Assembly (NCBI GenBank): GCA_963693365.1
Contig: CAVNZM010000012.1
Span: forward strand, 8,742,001-8,806,000
Source of the DNA: Amoebidium appalachense
Taxonomy: Eukaryota > Ichthyosporea
Reading direction: 5' to 3'
Length of the DNA stretch: 64,000 nucleotides
This document shows positions 17,715-30,891 of the stretch, piece by piece. The notes below the pieces were generated by a model. The model made no database searches. It saw only the letters and a list, made by a program, of their open reading frames with translations, and was not told where the DNA came from. The translations under genes were made by a program, and so were the position numbers. The stretch's first letter is position 1, and each line of letters opens with the position of its first letter.

Positions 17715-18327
17715 TGTGTGCACGTGCGTGTGTGTGCACGTACGTGTATGCGCATGTGTGCGTGTGTGTGCACGTACGTGTATGCGCATGTGTGCGTGTG
17801 TGTGCACGTACGTGTATGCGCATGTGTGTGTGTGTGTGCACGTACGTGTATGCGCATGTGTGCGTGTGTGTGCACGTACGTGTATGCGCATGTGTGCGTG
17901 TGTGTGCACGTACGTGTATGCGCATGTGTGTGTGTGTGTGCACGTACGTGTATGCGCATGTGTGCGTGTGTGTGCACGTACGTGTATGCGCATGTGTGCG
18001 TGTGTGTGCACGTACTTGTATGCGCATGTGTGCGTGTGTGTGCACGTACGTGTATGCGCATGTGTGCATGTGTGCGCACGTACGTGTATGCGCATGTGTG
18101 CGTGTGTGTGCACGTACGTGTATGCGCATGTGTGCGTGTGTGTGCACGTACGTGTATGCGCATGTGTGCGTGTGTGTGCACGTACGTGTATGCGCATGTG
18201 TGCGTGTGTGTGCACGTACGTGTATGCGCATGTGTGCGTGTGTGTGCACGTACGTGTATGCGCATGTGTGTGTGTGTGTGCACGTACGTGTATGCGCATG
18301 TGTGCGTGTGTGTGCACGTACGTGTGT
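17715..18327 (+). repeat. 34-bp satellite, about 18 copies, alternating purine-pyrimidine
   Basis: A 34-bp unit repeats about 18 times. Each unit contains the palindromes CACGTACGTG and ATGCGCAT joined by GT steps. Purine and pyrimidine alternate through the unit and across unit borders. The only clear break is a G-to-T change near 18016. Copies are nearly identical. All frames on both strands stay open because the unit lacks stops, so the Cys/Val- or His/Thr-rich translations are not genes. Confidence 0.92.
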
Positions 18328-18470
18328 CTGTGCGTATGTAGGTGCATAAGTGGCTGTTGAGGCTTGGAAATGTGTGAGCACCCGTACGTGCCTATTAGTG
18401 TGTTGTGTGTGTGTGATAACACATGGGTGGTCAGTGTGTAGGCAGACTGATAAGTTGGTTAGGTTTAAAC

Positions 18471-18790
18471 GGTGATGGCGGGGGTAAAATGCCCGATTTA
18501 TTGGATTGACGGATAATATTTAGGCTTCTAGCCAATCAAGAGGGCCTTTAATTCCCTAATATTCTTAGTTGATAGTTTTTATTGGCTCGAAGCAACATGT
18601 GCACGTGCTGTGATGGTGAACTCCCAAAGCAGATATCCTCTTTTTTAAAAAATCTAGCCGACATGACGTAGCATGTGATAACTCCTTTGTGGCGGGACAC
18701 AATGACAAGTCCATCTTTTGCATCTTTTGAAACCCACTCCGAATAAAGTTGTCCCGGTGTGTTCGGTGTGTTCGAAATTTCACATTCGTC
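18471..18790 (+). repeat. Dispersed repeat family A, copy 1
   Basis: About 300 bases align with 20090-20372 in the same order: ATGCCCGATTTATT, ACGGATAATATTTA, a TTTATTGGC segment, GCACGTG, TGTGATGGTGAACTCC, TCTAGCCGACATGACG, and a final GTTCGG. No terminal inverted repeats were seen. Confidence 0.7.
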
Positions 18791-19320
<530 letters not shown>

Positions 19321-19509
19321 GCTCCTGCAAGCTTAGCTATTTGAACCAAAACATGCAAACTACTTCGAGCAAAACCAACATGCATCTGGTTACCAAGAAG
19401 GGAGTGGAGCGAGGAGGGGTGGAGGGGGGGGGGGGGGGGGGGGAGGGGGGGACTGCAGGCAACAGCTGTTTTTCCACAGCCCATATTGGCATGCAGCTGC
19501 AGCTTTAAC

Positions 19510-19800
19510 AACACTTGAACATGCATGAGACTATGGATGCAGGGGTCATGGGGTATGCCAATACTTTAGCGGCTGGGTGGAGGGGCAACCTTTCGCTCAC
19601 GTACACACGGTCCAACTCGACCACAATGCAGCAAAAAATTGCAAGCTGCATGTGTTTTAAAAAACCCGTTGCAGATCATGCGGCTAATTATGGGTTGTGG
19701 CCACAATGTGTTGCTACGAGTTATGAATGGGTTGATTGTGGGACCGAACTTGGCGGCAGCCTCCCATTATTAGATAGGTTGGCTTAGGTTTCTGCTTTTG
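19510..19800 (+). repeat. Composite repeat family B, core copy 1
   Basis: Diverged copy of a core that recurs in the window: GCATGAGACTATG, a GGCTGGGT segment, GCAAGCTGCAT, then TTGTGGCCACAATGTGTTGC, GATTGTGGGAC and a TAGATAGGTTGGCTTAGGTTT tail. A G-rich tract precedes it at 19420-19450. Confidence 0.75.
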
Positions 19801-20089
19801 CAGCGCTTTTTGGAGCATATTGGTTTGGTTTCCACTGAGTGCCCAAAGAGTCAAATGCAACACGGTTGATGTGCTCGTAGTGCAGCTGAGTAGCTGTGGT
19901 AGAAATACTGCAACTAGGCAAAAAAGGAGATGCACCCTAGCACGCTATCAGGGTCACAGCGGTGTGCCGCACGGTGCGTTGCAAAAGTGGAAAATGTGTG
20001 TTTCTAGCCAAATGGAGGCATGTGCGTGTGTTTGCTGGAGCCGCTGCGGTATTCGTGCATGTAAACGCACGGGTAGTCTGATGTGTAAC

Positions 20090-20372
20090 GGTAAGGGTGG
20101 GTGTAATATGCCCGATTTATTTAGATTAACGGATAATATTTACTCTTTGAGCCAAAGGGCCCTAATATCTTAGCTGGTAGTCTTTATTGGCCAGCAGCAA
20201 CACATGCACGTGTTGTGATAGTGAACTCCATAGCAAACATCCGGGCCTCTTTTTAATCCTAGCCGACTTGACGGAATATGTGATATTCCATTGTAAGGTG
20301 ACACCACTTACTGTGTCTCCAATTTGTAACCAACTCCAAATAAACTCGCCTTCCCAGTGGTTCGGATATTAA
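20090..20372 (+). repeat. Dispersed repeat family A, copy 2
   Basis: Second copy of the element at 18471-18790, clearly diverged from it and in the same orientation. It ends next to a 32-base C tract (20381-20412). Confidence 0.7.
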
Positions 20373-22199
<1,827 letters not shown>

Positions 22200-22200
<1 letters not shown>

Positions 22201-22290
22201 GGAGGTGGGGGGAGGAGGGGGGCCAAGCTCACATCCGCCGGGAGACCAGGGGAAAATTTAAAGAAGTCGTGAAATTCGAAATGGGAAGGG

Positions 22291-22325
<35 letters not shown>

Positions 22326-22725
22326 TTCGAATACTGCGAGCAAGAGTGTGTGCACTTCAATCCATGCAGACATAATATAAGGTATGCATGCATGAGACTA
22401 TGCATGGGCTGATGCACGTGACCAGATGCAGGCACCATGCAGACCTGAATGGTGTCCACAGCAATGACGGGGTGGGTCTATGTTTCAGCAGCTTGGTAGG
22501 GGGTGACCTTTTGCTCAGATTTCACCGTGGATGTTGCTACCCGGTCAGGCTGCAGCAGTCAAGCTGCATCTGATTGTTCCATTGCAGGCCACCCGGCTGA
22601 TTTTGGGCTGTTGCCACAATGTGTTGCTACGGGTCAGGCCATGCGCATGCTTGATTGTGGGACGGACTTGGTGGAACCACCCCAAAAAGATAGATAGGTT
22701 GGACTAGGTTTCCACTTTCACAGCA
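22200..22725 (+). repeat. Composite repeat family B, copy 2 (long)
   Basis: One of the fullest copies: a left module (CCAAGCTCACAT, GAAATTCGAAATGGGAAG), a G tract of about 34 bases at 22292-22325, an ACTGCGAG junction, then the core (GCATGAGACTATGCATGGGC, CACGTGACCAGATGCAGGC, CAGCAGTCAAGCTGCATCTG, TTCCATTGCAGGCCACCCGG, GTGTTGCTACGGGTCAGGCC) and the AGATAGGTTGG tail. Confidence 0.8.
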
Positions 22726-23361
22726 CATTCAAGTTACGAATCGCAGGAGCAATAAATGGCCTGGTTTCTACTTATGCCATAAACAAATCGCATCACACCT
22801 TTATTCCCCCAATTTTTACCTATGATAGACCTTCTATTGGTTTGCATCTATGTTCCTATGGCTGTGAGCAGTGGGCTGACATAATATTATCCAACATCCT
22901 TTCATTGACAACAATCATGACACACCACCATCTCAGCGTCATAATTACTTGATAGGCAAACTCACTTGCTGTACATGGTCCTCAATCTCCGCTCTTGTAA
23001 CGGCCTTCCAACAAACTTGGGGCACTTTTGAGATCATATATGTATCCCCCCCCCCTCCCCATTTCCCTCCCACCCACCTACCCGTTCAAACAACCAGAGC
23101 CCCACCATAATTATAAAGGTACCAACCTTTTTCAACTTTCAAAGCTTCTCAGTCGGTGCTGATGATAGTTGAACACCAAACCCCATAAAGCACCCGGCTG
23201 CCAATGGCTCATTGTCTCTCGAGCGCCGGTAGGCGTGTGCCCGTCCTGTCGAATATTTCCTCCCTCCCCCTCGGCACCTCCCCCCCATTCCCCCCCAACC
23301 CACCCCTCCCCCTGGATTCCGTCAACCCACGGGCCCTCCCCTCTCCCCCCCTTCCCCCCGG

Positions 23362-23392
<31 letters not shown>

Positions 23393-23878
23393 TCTCCCCC
23401 TCCCCCCGGCCCCCCCTCCCGCCCCTTTTTGCTTATGCGTGTGAGGTTAAACCCACAAAGTATTTTGATTGTTTGTAGCAGTGTTGGCTTGCATATATGT
23501 GCTCAGTTTTAGTAAGCAAGCAGGAAAATGCTCGCCCTTTGCTCCTTTTTTTTTTTTTTTTTCTTTTTTTTTTTCCCCTTCGAATATCCCGATATTATAC
23601 TCGGGGGGTACCAAACCTTGCACCGGAGAGAGCAACTATGCAGTTCTTTGAAAGCAGCATCATACCCCAAAAGAACTAAGTGGAGAGAGGAGGGGTGGGG
23701 TGAGAGCATTTGGATGTGTGCCTGTACGCCCTCTCTTTACAGACTTACATATTATTTGCAGTACTTGAAGCACATGTATATTACATGCCACAGAGCACTG
23801 TAGCCTTTGTGTATGGTTGTTTTGTTGAAAAACTGCCAGGGTATGGGGGCAAAACTTTGAAAGAGGTGTTGGTTACAA

Positions 23879-23920
<42 letters not shown>

Positions 23921-23935
23921 TCTTGAAGCAGGGAA

Positions 23936-23970
<35 letters not shown>

Positions 23971-23984
23971 AGGGGTGGTTAATA
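22726..23984 (+). repeat. Intergenic DNA with parts of families B and C
   Basis: No gene recognised. 23155-23260 matches the left part of family C (CACCAAACCCCATAAAG, GGCTGCCAATGGCTCATTGTCTC). C-rich DNA at 23270-23425 is followed by a module (TGCGTGTGAGGTTAAACCC, then a TTGTTTG segment) also found at 26985 and 36820. A T tract lies at 23547-23574 and G tracts at 23880-23917 and 23936-23969. Confidence 0.6.
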
Positions 23985-24275
23985 GACTGCAACAGTGTGT
24001 CCACAGTACATGGCAATAGGCTCATAGTGGTGACGGGGTGTGTCTGTGTTGGGAGGGGTGATTTTTGTTCACATCCGATTACATACCTAGTAATCACAAC
24101 GGACAATCAGTCAGGTTGCAGCAGTCAACCTGCATCTGTTTGTTCCATTGCAGGCCACCCGGCTGATTTTGGGTTGTGGCCACCATGTGTTGCTACGGGT
24201 CAGGCCATGCTTGATTGTGGGACGGGCATAGTGGGATATCCCAAAGACATGACGTTTGCAGTGGCATGCGCAGTG
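23985..24275 (+). repeat. Composite repeat family B, core copy 3
   Basis: Carries GGTGACGGGGTG, the CAGCAGTCAACCTGCATCTG block, TTCCATTGCAGGCCACCCGG, and CTACGGGTCAGGCCATGC followed by TTGATTGTGGGACGGGC. Preceded by two long G tracts, as in copy 2. Confidence 0.8.
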
Positions 24276-24574
24276 TGATTTAACAGGTACTGTAGCCAGT
24301 GAGTGTAGGTGTTCACTATGAGTTCAAACAACTTGAATCCAATTATTCAATTAATTCATTCGGAACTGTCTTCGTACATATTGCAAAAGGAGCAGTGATA
24401 AGTGTAAATAGCTCATTATGATATCTAAGCCCAGATACATAGAAATAGGTGCGGGCCGGCCACTGGTACAATGATTATTCTTGCCTGTCAAATATGAAAG
24501 GGAGGCTACTTCGTATTCTGATGCATAGAAGACATGGGGGCCGATGCTGACCAAAAAATACATCCCCCCCCCCC

Positions 24575-24605
<31 letters not shown>

Positions 24606-24640
24606 CACCACCACCCAATATATCTCCGGTTTTTAAAGTA

Positions 24641-24750
24641 CAGTATGCGTCCACGCATAACATATCGCCCCGACAAGGGTCGAGGTCGTTATGTTAAATT
24701 TTAATTAGTATCTAAAAATAGGCTCCCAGAGCCCGTCTCGATTATGTTAC

Positions 24751-24787
<37 letters not shown>

Positions 24788-25593
24788 CCCGCCCTCCCGC
24801 CCGCCCAGGAGGCCACACTGGGCCTCTCCATCGGGCGGGGAATCCGCAAACCGCTAAATGACATAAATATAGTAGTAAACAAATAATAAATTGATCAAAA
24901 ACCCAAAACACCAACAAATACACCCCCCACACACACCCGGCCGGCCTGTTCTGACTGCCGGAACACACACAGACCCGGTGTGCCCTGTAAAACCCACCTT
25001 TTAGTCCACAAAAACATCGCCACAACATACGTACAACAACACATAATGTTAGGCAGCAACCCCCCACCACCACCACCACCACACCCCATCATCCACCCAT
25101 ACCCACCGTAAATATTATACACAACACCTAGGCCTTCCCAATACTGTAGATCGACCAATGAGAGCCCTCGGTTAACGTTTATTGCTAGGTTTTGAATGGA
25201 GGGGAGGACTGGAGCCTCCTGCCGGCGTGGCTGGGGTAGTAGCCCTGGGCAAAGTGTGTACTTATAGTTAGGTTGTGAAGGATGGTTTAGCTTAGCTGAA
25301 CTCATAGATAGCACCTTAACTAGTGTACTGTCGGTGCTGTGTGGTAGACGGTAGTTTCCCTAGAGGGCCTGAAAAGGCCCTCCGGGAACAAAACGTGATA
25401 AAATAAAATAAAATAAAAAAATAATAATAATAAACTGATCAAATGAATGAATAAACAAAGAATACTTATACTAGTTCCTTTTTGAGATGGTGAAAAAAAA
25501 AAAAAGGGAAATTCGGGAAAAAAAAAAAACTTTGAAAAAAAAAAAAAAAAAAAAGAAGCTGAAAGCGTGAAAGCCTATGTGTGTGTGTGTGTG

Positions 25594-25664
<71 letters not shown>

Positions 25665-25840
25665 AAATCTAAATCAATACTTGAAAGTCTAGCATTTAGT
25701 ACATCAAGTCCCCCCCCCACCCCCCCCTCCCCTCCTCCCCAACCCGCTAAATAAGTAAATATAGAGGAAATCAATAAGTATTTGATTCAAATAATAATAA
25801 AAACATACTAAATTTTTTCAAGGGGACCAAACCAAAAAAG

Positions 25841-25878
<38 letters not shown>

Positions 25879-26758
25879 CAACTCATACAAACAAGGACGT
25901 ACTAGTCTTTCTGCTCCCTCACACCTTACTCTCACACCACGAATTTGGCACCACACACCTACACGAGTAAGAGGCAACCCCTCCCCCTTCGCCTCATACA
26001 AATCCGTATTCAGGGTTTCATCAAGCTCCAAACCATTACCGTAACTCACACGGAAAAGACTCAGCGATTCCGCGCGTGTGGGGGCTCTGCGGCTCTCTAA
26101 ACTCTCCATGTGCGAGCGCAATTGTGCTTTTGCCGTTTCGGCTTGTGCAATTGCACGTGTGGTTGCGTTGTTGATTGTGTTGTTTGCGTTTACAAAACCC
26201 TCAGAAATGATTGCTTGGGCTTCTTGGGTAGTTTCCTGAAACTTGTCTGTGGCCTCATTTACTGTGTGCAGTGCACTATTCAACGCCCCAAGTGCAGCTG
26301 CCTGCACCTGGACTACTGGCTTGGTCATGATCGGTGGGTTTAATATGCATTCAACCTGCCTATATGACTAGGATGTAAAAACTAGCTATACAAGACTGCT
26401 TCGAACTAGTTGGGGCCTTCGTATGTTTCTGCTCGTTTATCGACATAGTCGGCCACATGAGTCCTTTGCATGCATACCATGCGATGTGCGGCCGCCGCCT
26501 ATCATTGGCCCTGGCGAGCTTTGGGCGGTCGTTGAAATCACGGCGAACCACTGTTTTATCTGGGAAAGAGATCGAAATACTAAACATAGGGGGTCTAAAC
26601 TGACCAGATAAACCCGATTACTCGTCCTACTATGTATAGGACCCCTTGGTGCGCTAACATAATCCCGAAAAATGACCGAGGTCAGTATGTTAAGATTTTT
26701 GAAAATCGGCGTCGACGTTATGTTGTGCGTGGAGTATGTTATGCGTGGACGCATACTG
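24641..26758. mobile_element. TA-flanked terminal-inverted-repeat element, Tc1/mariner-like architecture
   Basis: The left end reads CAGTATGCGTCCACGCATAA from 24641. The right end is its exact reverse complement ending at 26758; identity extends over the first 24 bases. TA dinucleotides abut both ends (24639-24640 and 26759-26760), as expected for a target duplication in the IS630/Tc1/mariner superfamily. Subterminal words also correspond, such as GATTATGTTA and GACC(T)CGG-like blocks. No transposase frame is visible, so the element would be non-autonomous. Inside lie a C34 tract (24753-24786), a (GT)n array (25574-25660) and a plausible unknown ORF on the minus strand. The superfamily assignment rests only on TA and termini. 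Confidence 0.72.
25771..26328 (-). CDS. Unknown helical protein encoded inside the inverted-repeat element
   Basis: The frame starts with ATG at 26328 and runs 185 codons. I do not recognise a family. Residues 1-85 are rich in Ala, Gln, Asn, Thr and Glu with regular hydrophobic spacing (QAAALGALNSALHTVNEAT, AIISEGFVNANNTINNATT), suggesting a long amphipathic helix or coiled coil. Residues 85-150 are mixed and look globular (FRVSYGNGLELDETLNTDLY). The last roughly 30 residues read through a (GT)n microsatellite (VCVCVCV, then FFFGLVPL), so the natural end may be altered by array expansion or lie at a splice site before it. No signal peptide is evident. It could be a passenger gene, a host gene between two elements, or a degraded remnant. 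Confidence 0.5.
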
Positions 26759-26769
26759 TAGAATGTGTG

Positions 26770-27170
26770 TGTTAACCACATCACAGTGAGTGTATGTGCC
26801 TGGTTGCAATAACTGCCAAGAATACGAAGTTCGCTCCGGCATTTTATGATCTTTCGTGTTTGAAAATTCAACCCCCCCCCCCCCCCCCCCCCCCAACGCT
26901 TTTGCAGTGACTCCTTCCAGTAGGTTCCTTCAGCCCCCACAACCCACCTACAATTCTCCCTAGATCCGGCAGCTTTTTTCAATTTGTGTAAGATTAAACC
27001 CCCACTGCGTTTATGTGTTTGTTGAGACCTTGCTTGCTTGTGATGTAAATTAATTTAAAAGGGAGCCCGGTTCCAATCTGCGGGCAGTAAAATGTTCAAA
27101 GCTGCACCGGTTTTTTCATCTCCATTTCATCGTAAGCCACTCTGGGGCTGGGCGGGGGAGGGTGGTGGGG

Positions 27171-27223
<53 letters not shown>

Positions 27224-27540
27224 GAGGGGGGGGGGGGGGGGGGGGGGGGAGAGGGGGGGGGGGGGGGGGGGGGGGGGAGGGGGGGGGGGGGACGCAGGGG
27301 ACCAAGCTCATATGCCTCAGGTCAGAAGGGCAAAATTGAAAGAACTTGGCGATGGTCGAAATGGGGAAGCCCGGGGAACGGGGGAGGGGATGGGAAGGGG
27401 GTTGGGGCGGTGGGGAGGGGAAAGGGAAAGAGGGGGAGGCGGGGGAGGGGGGGAGGATAGGATGGGTGAATTTGAAGACTGCGAGGGGAAGAAAAAGTGT
27501 ATATCCACCCTACCACAGAAATAATCTGGCGTTTAACCGA
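26770..27540 (+). repeat. Composite repeat family B, left modules
   Basis: 26820-27060 carries GCTCCGGCATTTTATGATC, a C tract (26873-26894), CAGTGACTCCTTCCAGTAGG, a TTTTTCAATTTGTGTAAG segment and TTGCTTGCTTGTGATGT. All recur in order at 36480-36890. Then come 50 G at 27173-27222 and further G tracts, ACCAAGCTCATATGCC, GGTCGAAATGGGGAAGCCCG and ACTGCGAG. Confidence 0.75.
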
Positions 27541-27850
27541 TTGCATGAGACTGTACATGGGCTGATTGTCACACGTGACCAGATACAGGCACCATGCAGA
27601 CCTGAATGGCGGCCACAGCAATGGCTGATCAGTGGTGACGGGGTGCGTCTGTTTCAGCGGCTGGGTGTACGTGGGGGTCGGACCCTTTTCTCACATCTGA
27701 CTGTCTCAGAGAAACAGGAGTGGTGAACATGTACCAGGCAGCACACAAGCGGCATCTGATTGGGCCATGCAGGTCACCCGGCTGATTTTGGGCTGTGGCC
27801 ACAATATATTGCTACGGGTTAGCCCATGCTGCATTGTGGGACAGACTTAG
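27540..27850 (+). repeat. Composite repeat family B, core copy 4
   Basis: GCATGAGACTGTACATGGGC, CACGTGACCAGATACAGGC, ACCATGCAGACCTGAATGGC, GGTGACGGGGTG, GGTCACCCGGCTGATTTTGG and CTACGGGTTAGCCCATGC in the canonical order. Confidence 0.8.
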
Positions 27851-28189
27851 AGCAACCCTCCTTAGTAACTTCTCCATGATTCCAGCAGCATGCTCATTGT
27901 AATCTATCCATAGCCATTCAGGGTTAGTGTCCACTACGGGTTTACACAACTCGAATGCAAACTGTTTACTGTGTTCGTGGTGCACAAGGAGTAGTATTTG
28001 CGTTAGTAGCACATAGCTAAGCCCAGTTAGTACATTACTTAGTAAGAAAAGCCAGACCCAACCATGATTATTAGCCACTCATTGAATATTCGAGGCGTGG
28101 GACGATCAATCCAATCCTTTATAATCAACTCTGCTTGCACTTTTCAGCCGGCCGCGGAAGGCTATAGGATAGTAGCGTACATAGGTCTT

Positions 28190-28396
28190 CGGATCTTTTT
28201 ATCCCCCCCCCCCCCCTCCCCCCCCCCCCCCCCCCTCCTCCCCCACCACCACCAAAAAAAAAAGGAAAAGGAACAAAAAAAAGAGAAAAAAAACAAAACA
28301 CTCCCAAACTCCTCCTCTTGTGACATGTCACTTCAATAAACCCACACACACAAACACAAACACAAACACACACACAAACACACACACACACACACA

Positions 28397-28460
<64 letters not shown>
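28190..28460 (+). repeat. C tract to A-rich stretch, CA and CT arrays
   Basis: C runs at 28203-28235 give way to an A-rich stretch (28250-28300), then CAAACA/CA repeats and (CT)n at 28398-28456. Confidence 0.85.
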
Positions 28461-28461
<1 letters not shown>

Positions 28462-28559
28462 CCTTCCTTTCTCTCTCGTCTGAAATATTGTCGGGATTGG
28501 CCATGGCTAGGTTTTCCGTTTCTGCATGTCTGCGTTTTAGCAGCTGTGTTGGGGTGTGA

Positions 28560-28735
28560 AATTCCTATCACATCTGATTCATTTAGAGGACACTCTTAGC
28601 TCCACTGGCCTGCAGCAGTCAAGCTGCAATCATGATTTGTTCCATTGCAGGCCACCCGGCTGATTTTGGGTTGTGGCCACAATGTTTCGCTACGGGTTAG
28701 CCCATGCTTGATTGTGGGACGGGCATTTAATAGGA
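28560..28735 (+). repeat. Composite repeat family B, core copy 5 (partial)
   Basis: Contains the CAGCAGTCAAGCTGCA block, TTCCATTGCAGGCCACCCGG, GATTTTGGGTTGTGGCCAC and GGGTTAGCCCATGCTTGATT. Flanked downstream by C tracts at 28806-28824 and 28958-28987. Confidence 0.8.
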
Positions 28736-28954
28736 GGTTTCCAATCAACCCCACTGAGACGCATGGGATGGGACATGTACTAGCCCCCCCAAGGCTTCCC
28801 CAGTCCCCCCCCCCCCCCCCCCCCTCCATCTCACCACCCGCCCGCACGCCCGCCAGCCCTTTCCCCCCTGCCCCCGGCCCCGTCTCCCCGTCTCTGTGAC
28901 ATGGGGGAGAGGGGCAGAACATGGGCACTTTTCACGATCGGAATTGCTTTGTGC

Positions 28955-28989
<35 letters not shown>

Positions 28990-29754
28990 CCCCCCTCCTT
29001 CCCCCCCCCCCTCCCCCCCTCCCCACGCCCCCATTTCTACACATGCGTGTAGCTATGTATATTAGATTGCACGGGTCTACGTAGGTGTGTGGGATATATC
29101 TGCAGGCATGTCGCGGGATGGGTGTACATGTAAAGAGCGGTAGTAAGCAAACCCGTGCGTGCCTGTGTGGCGTGTAGGGTGGGGATGTATGTGTGTATCT
29201 AAACTGTGTGTGCGTGTGTCCGTGGCTGCTGCTCTTGGGGTTGCGAGTTGCAAAAGGTCATGGCCTCTACGCGTTGAGGAGTGAATAGATTCATAGGTGA
29301 GTTAGAAATAAGTTCATGTGCTGAGGCGCGCTCGCCGATTCGCGAGCAATCGATATCGCCGAACTAATTATTGTTAGGGCAGCCATCTTGTGTGGTGTCG
29401 CACACCGCTAGCAGAGACAATTGTGCGTGCACCTTTTAGCGTGTGTGCGTGCGTGCGTGAGTACGTGTGTGTGAGCGGACGCGTGCCTGCGTGCGTGTGT
29501 GCGTATTTTCGTGTGTGTGGGTGTGGGTGTACCTGCATGTAACCTATGTGTTGCTGTAGCCGTAAATTTTCGTTACCCCTGCGAGATCCGTCGAGACCCC
29601 TCAGGGGGAAGTTTTTTTCTGCCTTTTCGCGTTATTACCATACGCAGTATAAGTTTCTTTCTCGTTCTGATAGAGAAATCAAAGGTAAAACTCAGTCGGC
29701 ATGTGTTATGTTCCTTAGGCAACACCGTACTGATCATTATCGCTTTTTGGGAGC

Positions 29755-29988
29755 ATGGCAGGATACATTTCTCCTGCTGTACGTATGGATACCACCCTAG
29801 TAGATAAGTCTGTATGGTGCTCTGATGTTGATATTGCCTGGGAAGTTGTACAGCAGTGGCGCTGTAATCTTGTTTTCATCGCCGCTGGTGCCACTTTTGT
29901 GCTGACCTTTTTAATCGCAAGCATGTTGATAGGTGTGAGTTTTTATGTCGCGTTTTACCTCTTTCCCTACGGGTATCTGCTACACTAG
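29755..29988 (+). CDS. Small hypothetical ORF with a membrane segment
   Basis: ATG-initiated frame of 77 codons in unusually non-repetitive DNA. The N-terminal 37 residues are polar (MDTTLVDKSVWCSDVDIAWE). Residues about 38-75 are strongly hydrophobic (IAAGATFVLTFLIASMLIGV, then FYVAFYLFPYGYLL), which would make one or two membrane helices. No family recognised. A longer overlapping frame in another register (29546-29800) is also open. Either could be chance. Confidence 0.25.
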   Translation: MAGYISPAVRMDTTLVDKSVWCSDVDIAWEVVQQWRCNLVFIAAGATFVLTFLIASMLIGVSFYVAFYLFPYGYLLH

Positions 29989-30313
29989 CTGGCAATGTGA
30001 ACACCAGAGACTTTTTGTTGAATTCTGTTGGTCGTCACATTGAGTATTTATATGATTTTCACACAGTGTTCAGATATCTCAGTATGCACTTGTTACTGGA
30101 TAACTCGTGAAGTTTTTATTGTCTTCTCAGTATGCCGTTCATACTTGCATATCTTTCCGTCGAATAAATCCAGTCAAAAGAAAAGTTTCCCGCCCGTCGA
30201 CCTGCCGACGGTTTGAAACAGACTACGTATACTGTCAGACTACCAAATTTTAGCCGCGGCCGGCTTCGATTAGCCCCAAATCTCCACGCGTCAGTCCCCG
30301 CAACCATCTGACC

Positions 30314-30849
30314 ATGGGTGCCCTCGAGCTTTTGTCTGCTGTCCAGGATCTTGAAAAAAATGGACTATCCATGTTTGAGCGCTTTGTGGCCACGGCACAC
30401 GAGCTGTGCGAAAAAGAGGTCGGCATCAGCGCAGAGACAGAGGCACTGAAAAGAGACCGCACAAAGTTGAACGAGGACAGGTGGGTGGTCAAGCTGGGTA
30501 CCCTCCCCCCCTCTCCCCTTCCCCCCCCCTCCCCGCTCTCGCCTTACCCCATACACACACACACACACACACGCGCGCGCGCACACACACACGCACACGC
30601 ACACACACACGCACACGCACGCACGCACGCACGCACGCACGCGCGTACACACACACACACAAACGCACACACTATTAGCACAGCTCATCCCCCACATACA
30701 CATCTATTCCCCCTGGCCCTGCCTTCTCACACCGTCTTCCCCCCCCCCCCCCCCCCCCCCTTCAAAACCTTCCACCGATGGTCTCTCTTATCCCCTTGCG
30801 TGAATTCAGTGTCCCCCTTGCTTCCCCCGCCCATCCCCGCGCGCGCCCA

Positions 30850-30891
<42 letters not shown>

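Noticed and set aside
17657-18422. Long overlapping open frames (200-290 codons) on both strands
   Set aside because: They are all readings of the 34-bp satellite, which contains no stop in any frame; the peptides are repeats of Cys/Val/His/Thr.
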